Source of the DNA: Streptomyces diacarni
Lineage (GTDB): Bacteria > Actinomycetota > Actinomycetes > Streptomycetales > Streptomycetaceae
Direction: 5' to 3'
Length of the DNA: 64,000 bases
NCBI RefSeq assembly: GCF_003323715.1
Contig: NZ_QOIN01000048.1
Location: forward strand, 1-64,000
Position 1 is the first letter of the stretch. Each line of letters opens with the position of its first letter. The notes beneath the pieces were generated by a model that was given only the letters and a program-made list of their open reading frames with translations, did not search any database and was not told the DNA's origin. Positions 8,448 to 16,598 of this stretch are shown piece after piece. Both the position numbers and the translations under genes were made by a program.

Positions 8448-9536
8448 GTGTCGCTCACGATCGGAATCGTCGGCCTGCCGAATGTCGGCAAGTCGACCCT
8501 GTTCAACGCCCTGACCAAGAACGAGGTGCTGGCGGCCAACTACCCGTTCGCCACCATCGAGCCGAACGTCGGCGTCGTGGGCGTCCCCGACCCCCGCCTC
8601 GGCAAGCTCGCCGAGCTCTTCCAGTCGCAGAAGGTCCTGCCCGCCACCGTCGACTTCGTCGACATCGCGGGCATCGTGCGCGGCGCCAGCGAGGGCGAGG
8701 GCCTGGGCAACAAGTTCCTTGCGAACATCCGTGAGTCCGACGCCATCTGCCAGGTCATCCGCGCCTTCAAGGACGAGAACGTCGTCCACGTCGACGGCAA
8801 GATCTCGCCCAAGAACGACATCGAGACCATCAACACCGAGCTGATCCTCGCCGACCTCCAGACCATCGAGAAGGTCCTGCCCCGCCTGGAGAAGGAAGCC
8901 CGGGTCAAGAAGGACAAGCAGCCCCAGGTCAAGGCCGTCCAGGAGGCGAAGGACATCCTGGAGGAGGGCCGCACCCTCTTCTCCGCCGGCATCGCCCAGG
9001 GCACCGACCGCGCCGAGCCGCTGCACGAGCTGCACCTGCTGACGACCAAGCCGTTCATCTACGTCTTCAACGTCGACGAGGACGAGCTGACGGACGAGTC
9101 CTTCAAGGACGAGCAGCGCGCCCTCGTGGCCCCCGCCGAGGCCGTCTTCCTCAACGCCAAGCTGGAGGCCGACCTCGCCGAACTCGACGAGGAAGAGGCC
9201 CTCGAACTCCTCCAGACCGTCGGCCAGGAAGAGCCCGGCCTGGCCACCCTCGCCCACGTCGGCTTCCGCACCCTCGGCCTCCAGACCTACCTGACGGCCG
9301 GCCCGAAGGAAGCCCGCGCCTGGACCGTCAAGAAGGGCGCCACCGCCCCCGAGGCCGCCGGCGTCATCCACACCGACTTCCAGCGCGGCTTCATCAAGGC
9401 CGAGGTCATCTCCTACGACGACCTCCTCACCACCGGCTCCACCGCCGACGCCCGCGCCGCCGGCAAGGCCCGCATGGAAGGCAAGGACTACGTGATGCAG
9501 GACGGGGACGTGGTGGAGTTCAGGTTCAACGTCTGA
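8448..9536 (+). CDS. ychF: Redox-regulated ATPase YchF (Obg family)
   Basis: A 362-residue, universally conserved Obg-family P-loop protein that prefers ATP to GTP and associates with ribosomes. It has the G1 motif GLPNVGKST (9-17), the G3 region DFVDIAG, and NVDEDE in place of NKXD, the substitution that accounts for ATP preference; the C-terminal TGS domain ends the protein (KDYVMQDGDVVEFRFNV). The start is GTG at 8448, giving MSLTIGIVGLPN, the standard N-terminus. Confidence 0.97.
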   Translation: MSLTIGIVGLPNVGKSTLFNALTKNEVLAANYPFATIEPNVGVVGVPDPRLGKLAELFQSQKVLPATVDFVDIAGIVRGASEGEGLGNKFLANIRESDAICQVIRAFKDENVVHVDGKISPKNDIETINTELILADLQTIEKVLPRLEKEARVKKDKQPQVKAVQEAKDILEEGRTLFSAGIAQGTDRAEPLHELHLLTTKPFIYVFNVDEDELTDESFKDEQRALVAPAEAVFLNAKLEADLAELDEEEALELLQTVGQEEPGLATLAHVGFRTLGLQTYLTAGPKEARAWTVKKGATAPEAAGVIHTDFQRGFIKAEVISYDDLLTTGSTADARAAGKARMEGKDYVMQDGDVVEFRFNV

Positions 9537-9555
9537 CACGTCCTCATACATCCAA

Positions 9556-9577
9556 CAGAAGGCCGTCTGGCCTGCTG
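9556..9577 (+). terminator. Stem-loop terminator after ychF
   Basis: CAGaAGGCC (9556-9564) pairs with GGCCTgCTG (9569-9577) around GTCT, 20 nt after the ychF stop codon. Confidence 0.55.
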
Positions 9578-10333
9578 CGGAGTGGGTGGGGCGGCCGTTG
9601 CGGTCCGCGCTGAGGCCGCAGCGTGCTGACGTAGGTCAGTGTGGGGGAATGGCTACGCTGCCGGTCCGGCCTGTGGTTCGTCCGGGTCGGTTCGGTCCGC
9701 GTGCGCCTTGTCGACGGCGGCCCGCGTCCGCTCTTCGGAGTCGGGCCGCGGATGGGTGTGGGCGTTCAGCGCGGATACCACTGCCGGCGCCCACCACCGT
9801 TACCTGAGCGACGGCTCGGAGGTCTCGCTGTACCTGGCGAAACCCGCAGCCCAGACGTAGCCGAGGGCGTTCAGGTCCGTCCGGGCAGAGCAACAGGGCA
9901 TCGTCACGGCAAGTGCATCGGGCATGAGGTGGAGCAGTGTGATGCTCACTCTGCCGACCAACCGTCCAGCCTCGTCACCACAGGTCGTGAATGCGAGCTG
10001 CCACTACCACCGGCCAGCTTCCGGGCGCTGGAGGACTTTTGGGCGCGCGCCTGCGACAGGTCATCGCCCGGTACTGACGTCAGGCGCCGGCTTCGCTGTG
10101 CAGGGCCTCCGAGGGGAGCCCGGCGGTCAATGTCGGAGCCACCTGGCCAGGTGAGGGCAGCGGAACTGCGGGCCGCGGCGGATCGAAGCGCCCCACCTGC
10201 CGGCCGGGCAGAAGCGCAGAAGCAGGCTGTCAGGGCTCGTCGACGCTGGTCGGCGGGCCCTGTTCCCGTTGTTGCGGGCCTACGTCACCCCGTCGCGGCC
10301 TCGAAAAGTGAGCGCGCCTCACCAATCCGTTCG
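9578..10333. other. Gene-poor stretch of about 750 bp
   Basis: No recognisable gene. The best candidate is a 73-codon reading frame from GTG at 9639 to 9860 with fairly high third-position GC, ending HHRYLSDGSEVSLYLAK, but it lacks a good ribosome site and resembles no family I know. The stretch has lower coding character and more A/T than its neighbours. It could be a degraded insertion or remnant; that is inference. Confidence 0.4.
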
Positions 10334-10364
10334 ATACTTGCGGGTACTGAATACCCGTGGGTAT
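10334..10364. promoter_or_regulatory. Inverted repeat, probable TetR operator
   Basis: CGGGTA (10341-10346) and TACCCG (10352-10357) form a perfect inverted repeat around CTGAA; the symmetry extends imperfectly to ATAC...GTAT at the outer edges (10334-10364). It lies 15 bp upstream of the tetR-family start, where it would overlap the promoter, so the regulator probably represses itself and the coupled acyltransferase gene. Confidence 0.6.
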
Positions 10365-10378
10365 GCAACTATGGGTGC

Positions 10379-11020
10379 ATGGTAGATACAGCAGGTCACA
10401 GTCATCCGCCGGGGCCCGTGCCCCGCCTCCCACGTGACGAGGTGCGTCGCCGGCTGCTCGCCGCCGCGGAGCGGGTGTTCGCCGAGCGCGGGTACGCGGA
10501 CAGCAAGCTGGAGGACATCGCCCGTACCGCCGGCTTCACCAAGGGCGCCGTCTACTCCAACTTCGGCAGCAAACAGGAACTGTTCGGGGCGATCCTCAGC
10601 GAACGCTCCGAAGCGGAGCTGGCCGACGTGATGGCCGGTCTCGACGCGGGTGCGGACGTCGCCGCGCTCATCGAGCAGGCGGCCCGTACGGTCGCGCAGC
10701 GGATCATCGACGACACCGAGCGGGGCCGGCTCGGTCTTGAGATCGCCGCCCGTGCCATCCGTGACGAGGAGACGGGTGCGGTGGTCGCCCCTATGCGGCG
10801 TGCTCAGCGCGCGTCGGCCGGGCGGGCGGTCCGGGAGGTCACCGAGCGTGCCGGGATCACCCCTCCCGTGGACCCCGAGCTCGCCGGAACGATCCTGCAC
10901 TGCCTGACCAACGGCCTGGCGATGGAACATCTCGTCGATCGCGAGGGCGTCGACGCCGACACCGCGGAGCGGGCGCTGCGTGCCGTGCTCGGCTGGCTGA
11001 CCGAGGGGGTACGGAAGTGA
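10379..11020 (+). CDS. TetR family transcriptional regulator
   Basis: A 213-residue repressor-type protein. An N-terminal helix-turn-helix domain (about 20-70) has the family pattern RRLLAAAERVFAERGYADSKLEDIARTAGFTKGAVYSNFGSKQELF; the remainder is an all-helical ligand-binding domain. The ATG at 10379 lies just downstream of the inverted repeat and lacks a strong Shine-Dalgarno sequence, so translation may be nearly leaderless. It overlaps the next gene by 4 bp (GTGA), so the acyltransferase is translationally coupled and is the likely target. Confidence 0.93.
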   Translation: MVDTAGHSHPPGPVPRLPRDEVRRRLLAAAERVFAERGYADSKLEDIARTAGFTKGAVYSNFGSKQELFGAILSERSEAELADVMAGLDAGADVAALIEQAARTVAQRIIDDTERGRLGLEIAARAIRDEETGAVVAPMRRAQRASAGRAVREVTERAGITPPVDPELAGTILHCLTNGLAMEHLVDREGVDADTAERALRAVLGWLTEGVRK

Positions 11021-12168
11021 AGCGCAAGGAATACATCGACTGGCTGCGGAACCTGGCCATCCTCTTCCTGTTCCCGTTCCATACGGCCAGGATCTTCAAC
11101 GACGACCCGGAGTTCTACGTGAAAGGGCCGGTGAGCACCCTCTCCTCGGCCCTGGTCAACATCTCCTCCTTCTGGTTCATGCCGTTGCTCTTCCTTCTGG
11201 CGGGAATGTCGAGCTTTTACGCACTGCGGAAGCGTTCCGCGGGGAGCTATGTGAAGGAGCGGTATCTGCGGCTGTTGATACCGTTCCTCTTCGGCTGCCT
11301 CGTCATCGTGCCGCCGCAGGCGTACTACGCGATGAAGTTCCACCACGACTACGGCGGAAGCTACGTCGACTTTCTGGATACGTACTTCACGGACTTCTCC
11401 CACTGGACGGTTCTCACGGGGATCTCCCCGGCCCACCTGTGGTTCATCCTGTTCCTGTTCCTCATCTCGCTCGCTGTGCTCCCCCTCATGCTCACGGTGG
11501 TCCGGAACCGGTACACGCCCTCCTGGCTGGACAGACCCGCTCTCGCCCTCGCGCCGGCGGCCGGGCTCGCGCTGCTGTCGTTCCTCCCGGAGATCGGCGG
11601 GGAGAACATCTTTGTGTACGCCGGCTACGTGCTGCTCGGATTCCTCCTCGCCACCAGCGACTCGATCACCGAGGCGCTGGAGAGGAATCGTCGCCGCTAT
11701 CTCTGCCTCGCCGTTCCCGGGGCGATCGGGATTCTGGTCGAGCGCTTCACGATCGGCAGTCAGGACAATCTGCTGTTCACGGCCTGGCACTATCCCGTGT
11801 ACTGGGCGACCCTGCTCGCCATCCTCGGATACGGGAAACGGTATCTCGACCGCAGGTCGGCCTTCATGAACTATTTCAGCCGGGCAGCCTTTCCCGTCTA
11901 CATCCTGCACCAGACCTATGTGATCGTGATCGCGTACTACGTTCTCCAGGTGGACGCGCACGGTGCCGTCGCCTTCACCGCCATCATGGTTCCGGCATTC
12001 TGCCTCAGCATCGCCACCTACGAGATCGTCCGCAGGACGCCGGGACTGCGGGTCATGTTCGGCCTCCGGGCGCCTCGCCGGCCGTCGCCCCCGCTCTCGA
12101 CAGAACCCACGGAGCGGCACGGCACGCGTCCCCCTCGACCTGGAGCGGCGTCCGGGCCCCGTCCGTAA
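11017..12168 (+). CDS. Acyltransferase 3 family membrane protein (OpgC/OafA-like)
   Basis: A 383-residue integral membrane protein with about ten hydrophobic helices. The opening KEYIDWLRNLAILFLFPFHTARIF is the acyltransferase-3 signature (conserved Asp and Arg in helix 1, catalytic-type His in FPFHTAR), and YILHQTYVI near the end is also typical. Such enzymes O-acylate sugars or lipids at the membrane. The Pro/Arg-rich last 35 residues are probably disordered. The GTG start at 11017 overlaps the tetR stop codon. Confidence 0.88.
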   Translation: MKRKEYIDWLRNLAILFLFPFHTARIFNDDPEFYVKGPVSTLSSALVNISSFWFMPLLFLLAGMSSFYALRKRSAGSYVKERYLRLLIPFLFGCLVIVPPQAYYAMKFHHDYGGSYVDFLDTYFTDFSHWTVLTGISPAHLWFILFLFLISLAVLPLMLTVVRNRYTPSWLDRPALALAPAAGLALLSFLPEIGGENIFVYAGYVLLGFLLATSDSITEALERNRRRYLCLAVPGAIGILVERFTIGSQDNLLFTAWHYPVYWATLLAILGYGKRYLDRRSAFMNYFSRAAFPVYILHQTYVIVIAYYVLQVDAHGAVAFTAIMVPAFCLSIATYEIVRRTPGLRVMFGLRAPRRPSPPLSTEPTERHGTRPPRPGAASGPRP

Positions 12169-12306
12169 CCGTCCGTAACACCCCGGCGGGACCCTTCTTG
12201 CGTCGATCGAGGCTCTACCAGCCGACCTGCTCGCCGAGAGGTGACGCCTCTGGTCGGCCCCCGGCTGCAAGGATGTGGTGCACGAGTCGAGGGGAGAGGA
12301 CCCGCT

Positions 12307-12984
12307 GTGTCGATCATCTACCGCACCACCATGCGTCCTACCAAGTTGGAACTGCTCGAGACGTGGCTTCCGTCCCAGCCGTGGTACGTCTCCGGCGCGG
12401 AGAGGGCCGCCCTCGTGATGGCGGGCGGCTTCCGGCTGGACGACCCTGCCGGCGAGGTGGGCGTCGAGTTCATGGCGGTCACCGACAAGGCCGGCGGCGA
12501 ACCGGTCACCTACCAGGTGCCGATGACGTATCGGGCCGCGCCGCTGGCCGGCGCGGACGACGGACTCATAGGCACGTCGGACCATGGTGTCCTGGGTAAA
12601 CGCTGGATCTACGACGCCACACACGATCCCGTCGCGATCGCACAGACGTACGCGCTGGTGACGGGGCGGGCGCAACCGCAGGACCGGAGCGAGAGCGACA
12701 CCGCCGACCGGACGGTGGGCGTGCGCGCGGCGACCGGGGCGCCGGCGGAGGACGCGGGGATCGGGGAGGTGCGTCACGGGTCACGTTCGAGCGACGTCGA
12801 CCTGGCCCTGCCCGGGGACGGCCTCCTGCGGCTGCGGTTCCTGCGCGCGCCCCGGCCTGATGACGTGCCGGAGACGGAGGACTGGCCCGGTCACGTCAGC
12901 GTCTCCTGGACGGACCTCGACGGCGGGCCGCAGCGAGGGCTGTGGTGTGCGTTGGTGGACGGCTCGGTGGACGGCGGGGAGTGA
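12307..12984 (+). CDS. Maltokinase N-terminal cap-like domain protein
   Basis: A 225-residue soluble protein. Its opening TMRPTKLELLETWLPSQPWY and the stretch YRAAPL...GLIGTSDHGVLGKRWIYDATHDPV match the cap domain found at the N-terminus of maltokinases and in stand-alone actinobacterial proteins; no kinase domain follows. The stand-alone forms have no proven role, so involvement in alpha-glucan metabolism is only a suggestion. The GTG at 12307 is preceded by GGAGAGGA at good spacing. Confidence 0.75.
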   Translation: MSIIYRTTMRPTKLELLETWLPSQPWYVSGAERAALVMAGGFRLDDPAGEVGVEFMAVTDKAGGEPVTYQVPMTYRAAPLAGADDGLIGTSDHGVLGKRWIYDATHDPVAIAQTYALVTGRAQPQDRSESDTADRTVGVRAATGAPAEDAGIGEVRHGSRSSDVDLALPGDGLLRLRFLRAPRPDDVPETEDWPGHVSVSWTDLDGGPQRGLWCALVDGSVDGGE

Positions 12985-13109
12985 CACCGGCGGGGCGGCC
13001 GGCGCCGGCCGGTTGATCGGCACGCCGGTCGCGGCTACGGCTGATGCCTGTCGGGGAGACCGGCTGACACCCCTCAGGGACGCTGCTGACGCCTGTCAGG
13101 ACGCCGCTG

Positions 13110-13158
13110 ACGGCCGAGGGCACCGTGACGCGTGCTGCGCCACGGTGCCCTCGGCCGT
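13110..13158 (+). terminator. Strong 18-bp stem-loop, with surrounding repeats
   Basis: A perfect 18-bp stem, left arm 13110-13127 (acggccgagggcaccgtg) and right arm 13141-13158, with a 13-nt loop, 125 nt after the cap-domain gene. The 355-bp interval 12985-13339 has no gene; it also holds degenerate CTGACGCCTGTCAGG-type repeats before the stem (13015-13110) and short iterations of gagacccgcg at about 13260-13305. Confidence 0.7.
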
Positions 13159-13339
13159 GTCGCGCACGCGGAACCCGATGCGGTCCACGCCCTCTGGTCT
13201 CACCGGCCGCTGTGAAACCCGAACGGCCCCGACAGCCCGCCGTGAGCGAGAGCCGCGAAATCCGCGAGACCCGGGGAGACCCGCGAGACCCGCGAGACCC
13301 GGGGGGCCCGGGGAGGCCGGGAAGCGGGAGACTGAGGAG

Positions 13340-13654
13340 ATGAGCACGGACGACGACGACATGCCGCTGGCGGCACCGCGGGTCGACGTCGCCCCGGACG
13401 GGCGGCTGAGCGTACCCGCCCACGACGTCACGGCCCTCCTGCGTTCCCTCGCGCGGTCCTGGGCGCACAGCACACGCGACGGCGCTCCCGTGCGCGCCGG
13501 GGAAGGCCGTCAGACCGTGCGCCTCGAACCGGCTACCGTGCAGGCCCTCGCCGGCACCCTGGAGCAGATCGCCGACGAGCTCGACGTCCAGTTCATCGGG
13601 GTCGCCGGTCGTACGCCCCCGCCGCCGCCTCCCTCAGCGGACACCGAGGACTGA
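13340..13654 (+). CDS. Small acidic protein, possibly DUF6213 family
   Basis: A 104-residue protein opening MSTDDDDMPLA, with a predicted mixed strand/helix centre (VPAHDVTALLRSLARSW, RLEPATVQALAGTLEQIADELDVQFIG) and a Pro-rich end. It resembles the small DUF6213 proteins of streptomycetes, though I am not certain. The ATG directly follows GAGGAG, and GGGAG lies further upstream. No function can be assigned. Confidence 0.6.
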   Translation: MSTDDDDMPLAAPRVDVAPDGRLSVPAHDVTALLRSLARSWAHSTRDGAPVRAGEGRQTVRLEPATVQALAGTLEQIADELDVQFIGVAGRTPPPPPPSADTED

Positions 13655-13716
13655 CCGAGGACCGGCACCGGGCTGACCGAGGACCGGCACCGGGCTGACC
13701 GAGGACCGGCGCCGCC
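13651..13716. repeat. Three 22-bp direct repeats over a stop codon
   Basis: Units start at 13651, 13673 and 13695 (ctgaccgaggaccggcaccg...). The first overlaps the stop codon of the preceding gene and the third diverges at its end. 13717-13898 shows no gene. Confidence 0.9.
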
Positions 13717-13898
13717 GCCCCGGCTCGCCCGTGGGAGGCTGTCCGCTCCGCTCGTGGTAGCCCGAGCTCCGACGCACTCCCACGCGTCCCGACGTCCCGA
13801 ACTGGAGGCTCTGTGACCGCTGGAGGCCCCGTGACCCCACGTCGCGCCTGCACGACCGGCCAAGTCGTACGCGCACCCATCCGGCAGGACACCGCCGC

Positions 13899-16031
13899 GT
13901 GGCGCCGCGTGGCGGGCCGGCCGCACGGGTGGCCGATGTGAGGCGACCCGGGGGCGGTTCCGCCTCGGCCCCCGCCTCGGTCGACGGGGCGGGCGGCCGG
14001 GACAGCCGAGGCAGGCGGCGGTGGCGCCGGCGCGCGGAGCCGGCGGCCGGAAGCGGGATATCGGCCGCCGAACGGGAGCTGTTCGGCGGCCGGCTGCGCT
14101 GGGACGACGCGTTCGTCGAGCACGAGGGCGCGGTGGCGCGCCTGCGCTTCGCGCGCATGGCCGCCGCGTTGCCGCGCATGGTGGGGGTGGTGATGCGGGC
14201 CGGCTGGGAGACCGACCCGCGCGCGCTGACCGGTGTGGTGGTCGCGCAGGCGGGCCAGGGGCTGACGACCGCGTTCGGGCTCGTGGCCGTCAACGGTGTG
14301 CTCAGCAGCTTGTTCGCGGACGGGCCGACGGACGACAAGCTCCGGCAGTCGCTTCCGGCGCTCGCGCTGCTGGCTCTCGTCTCGGTGGGGATGGCGCTGC
14401 TGACGGCCTGGTCGACGGCCATGTCAGGACGGCTGGAGCCCCAGGTCGAGCGGGCTGTCTCGCTGCGGTACTACCGGTCGGTGACCGAGGTGGAGGTCGC
14501 GGCCACGGAACGGCCCGAGGTGCAACGTCACCTGGACGCGGGCAAGTTCGGCACGGACTCGGCGCGGCGCATGCTCACCCTGTCCGTGGGGGTCGCCAAC
14601 GTGGTGATCGGCATGGTGGCGGCCGCGGTCGTGCTGGCCTCGCTGCACTGGGCGCTGCTGCCGATGCTGCTGGCCATCGCGCTGCCCAAGGCGTGGGGGG
14701 CGGTGCGTTCGGCGCGCCGGGAGTACGTGTCGCGGCGGCACTGGGTCGACCACCGCCGCGCCGTCGCCACGCTGCTCCAGTATCTGACGATGCCGCACGC
14801 CGCCGGGGAGATCAGGGCGCACGCGGCGGGCTCGCTGCTGCTGCGCGGGTACGAGGAGATGTCCGGGCTGATGGAGACCGAGCAGCGCCGTCTGGCCCGG
14901 GCGCAGGCCGGGACCGACCTGGTCGCCGCGGCGTTCTCCGGCCTGGCGTCCGTGGGCTGTTACGGCGTGCTGTGGTGGCTGCTGACCAGTGGTGGCCTGC
15001 CGATGGCGGTGGGGGGCACCGCCGTCGTCGCCATCCGCACCTCGACCGCGCGGCTCACGTCGCTGGTGCAGCAGGTCAACCGGATGTACGAGGAGATGCT
15101 CCGGCTCAGCGACACCGAGGAGGCCGTCAGGGTCGCGTCCGGGCACGCCATTCCCCGTACCGGCAGGCCGCTGCCCGCGCCGGTACGGGAGATCCAGGTG
15201 CGGGACGTCTCCTTCACCTACCCGGGGGCCACGGTGCCCGCGCTGCACCGGGTGGACGTGTCCGTGCGGCGCGGCGAGGTGACGGCGCTCGTGGGCGCGA
15301 ACGGTTCGGGCAAGTCCACGCTGGCCAGGATCCTGGGCGGGCTGCTGCTGGCCGACAGCGGTGACGTGTGGTGGGTGGGCGGGACCCCCGAAGGGGAAGG
15401 GGAGCGGGTGGAGGTGCGCGATGCCGTCCGCGCCGAGGTCTTCCGGTCCGTCGGCATGCTGACGCAGGACTTCCCCACTTGGCAGATGACGGCCGCCGCG
15501 AACATCGCCGTCGGCGCCGGGGACCGTCCCCGGGACGCGGCCCGGCTCAAGGAGGCGGCGCGCGCCGCCGACGTGGACGAGTTGATCGAGGGCCTGCCGC
15601 ACGGCTGGGACTCCATCGTCTTCAAGGGGTACGAACGCGGTGTCCAGCTCTCTGGCGGGCAGTGGCAGAAGCTGGGCACGGCGCGCAGCCTCTACCGGGG
15701 TGCGCCCTTCCTGCTGGTCGACGAGCCGACCTCGGCGCTGGATCCGCACGCCGAGATCGAGGCGTTCGACCGCTTGCGGACCCTGGCCGACAGCGGCGTC
15801 GCGGTCGTGCTGGTCACCCACCGGCTCGCCGCCACGGCCTCCGCCGACCACATCTACGTCCTGGACCGCGGGCACATCGCCGAACACGGCACCCACGGGG
15901 TCCTCATGGGCCGGGCGGGTGGTCTGTACCGGGGCATGTTCGACGCGCAGGCCGCACAGTACGGGCTCACCGCGTCCGTGGCGGAGGACGTTCCCGCGCC
16001 GCGCGACGGCAGTGCCGCTCAGTCCCCGTAG
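13899..16031 (+). CDS. lanT: Lanthipeptide ABC exporter (ATPase-permease fusion), LanT type
   Basis: A 710-residue half-transporter. After a disordered Arg/Gly-rich N-terminus of about 50 residues comes a membrane domain with five or six helices (about 85-365), then a nucleotide-binding domain with Walker A GANGSGKST (about 466), the signature LSGGQWQK (about 584) and Walker B LLVDEPTSALD (about 604). There is no N-terminal C39 peptidase, which fits class I systems, where the leader is removed by a separate protease. It directly precedes lanA and is the obvious exporter. The start is uncertain: GTG at 13899, 13929 or 13938. Confidence 0.85.
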   Translation: MAPRGGPAARVADVRRPGGGSASAPASVDGAGGRDSRGRRRWRRRAEPAAGSGISAAERELFGGRLRWDDAFVEHEGAVARLRFARMAAALPRMVGVVMRAGWETDPRALTGVVVAQAGQGLTTAFGLVAVNGVLSSLFADGPTDDKLRQSLPALALLALVSVGMALLTAWSTAMSGRLEPQVERAVSLRYYRSVTEVEVAATERPEVQRHLDAGKFGTDSARRMLTLSVGVANVVIGMVAAAVVLASLHWALLPMLLAIALPKAWGAVRSARREYVSRRHWVDHRRAVATLLQYLTMPHAAGEIRAHAAGSLLLRGYEEMSGLMETEQRRLARAQAGTDLVAAAFSGLASVGCYGVLWWLLTSGGLPMAVGGTAVVAIRTSTARLTSLVQQVNRMYEEMLRLSDTEEAVRVASGHAIPRTGRPLPAPVREIQVRDVSFTYPGATVPALHRVDVSVRRGEVTALVGANGSGKSTLARILGGLLLADSGDVWWVGGTPEGEGERVEVRDAVRAEVFRSVGMLTQDFPTWQMTAAANIAVGAGDRPRDAARLKEAARAADVDELIEGLPHGWDSIVFKGYERGVQLSGGQWQKLGTARSLYRGAPFLLVDEPTSALDPHAEIEAFDRLRTLADSGVAVVLVTHRLAATASADHIYVLDRGHIAEHGTHGVLMGRAGGLYRGMFDAQAAQYGLTASVAEDVPAPRDGSAAQSP

Positions 16032-16084
16032 GAACTCCCGCTGTGCGCTCCTGGGTTGCGCAAGTGGCCGCCGTGATCGATGTG

Positions 16085-16113
16085 TTGACGCTCTCGTGGC
16101 GCTCCACTAGGTT
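16085..16113 (+). promoter_or_regulatory. Predicted sigma-HrdB-like promoter of lanA
   Basis: TTGACG (16085-16090), a 17-bp spacer, then TAGGTT (16108-16113): a near-consensus housekeeping promoter. A start near 16119 would give an 80-nt leader, so lanA can be transcribed apart from lanT. Confidence 0.65.
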
Positions 16114-16127
16114 CCAGGAAGCTCCGG

Positions 16128-16157
16128 GAAATCCGGCATTCGTCATCGCCGGATTTC
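16128..16157 (+). promoter_or_regulatory. Stem-loop in the lanA mRNA leader
   Basis: A perfect 10-bp stem, GAAATCCGGC (16128-16137) with GCCGGATTTC (16148-16157) around a 10-nt loop, lies between the predicted promoter and the ribosome site AAGGGA of lanA. It leaves the ribosome site free, so mRNA stabilisation or protein binding is more likely than sequestration. Confidence 0.5.
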
Positions 16158-16197
16158 TCTGGGATTCCCGTACGGGCCCCTTATCGAAGGGAACACA

Positions 16198-16350
16198 ATG
16201 AGCGAAGACCTGCTGGAAGACGAATTCTCCCTCGACCTGCGTGTGGGTCACGCGGAGGTTTCGACCAGTTCCGCCGCCGCCACGAACAACGGCGGCTGCG
16301 CGACGTCGCGCACGTCGCTGTGCACCGACACACTCAGCGGGTGCTGCTGA
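16198..16350 (+). CDS. lanA: Class I lanthipeptide precursor peptide, FxLD-like
   Basis: A 50-residue peptide. The leader MSEDLLEDEFSLDLRVGHAE contains FSLD (10-13), the F-x-L-D box that LanB enzymes recognise. After a Ser/Ala stretch (22-28) the C-terminal part has Cys at 34, 42, 49 and 50, Ser/Thr at 29, 36, 37, 39, 40, 43, 45 and 47, and ends TSLCTDTLSGCC. These are candidates for dehydration and four (methyl)lanthionine rings. The leader fits the FxLD family of actinobacterial lanthipeptides. Start: ATG with AAGGGA 7 nt upstream. It lies between the exporter and the LanC/LanB genes and has its own promoter. No GG or other obvious protease site marks the leader end, so the cleavage point is unknown. 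I do not recognise the core as a known lantibiotic. Confidence 0.9.
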   Translation: MSEDLLEDEFSLDLRVGHAEVSTSSAAATNNGGCATSRTSLCTDTLSGCC

Positions 16351-16352
16351 CA

Positions 16353-16371
16353 CGTCACAGCTGATGTGACG
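16353..16371 (+). terminator. Attenuator-like hairpin right after lanA
   Basis: CGTCACA (16353-16359) and TGTGACG (16365-16371) form a perfect 7-bp stem with a 5-nt loop, two bases after the lanA stop codon. Partial termination here would give more precursor than enzyme mRNA, a common arrangement in lantibiotic operons. Confidence 0.55.
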
Positions 16372-16433
16372 CACACCCGTGCGGAGCCACGCGGAGGGCC
16401 CCGCGGCCCCTGCACAGGGGCTTCTGAGCCCTC

Positions 16434-16565
16434 CGTATGGTCATGTTCCTTCCGGCACGTACGGTCGTGTGCTTCCCGGCACGTACGGTCGTGTGCTTCC
16501 CGGCACGTACGGTCGTGTGCTTCCCGCGCGTACGGTCATGTGCTTCCCGTACGCATGGTCGTGCG
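16434..16565 (+). repeat. 24-bp tandem repeats between lanA and lanC
   Basis: About five and a half units of 23-24 bp; consensus begins cttcccggcacgtacggtcg. Full units start at 16449, 16472, 16496, 16520 and 16543. Each contains GCACG...CGTG(T)GC, so each can fold a small hairpin. The frame is open into lanC (octapeptide PARTVVCF), but the good lanC start lies downstream, so I treat the repeats as untranslated. Confidence 0.9.
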
Positions 16566-16598
16566 CTTTCGAGGGCTGAAAGAGAGAACGGCGGAACC

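Noticed and set aside
9641..10378. N-terminal extension of the TetR regulator through the upstream stretch
   Set aside because: The helix-turn-helix begins soon after ATG 10379 at the normal distance, and the extension would run across the operator.
16437..16598. In-frame extension of LanC through the 24-bp repeats
   Set aside because: It would add 54 residues of repeated PARTVVCF with no ribosome site; the ATG at 16599 matches the normal LanC N-terminus.
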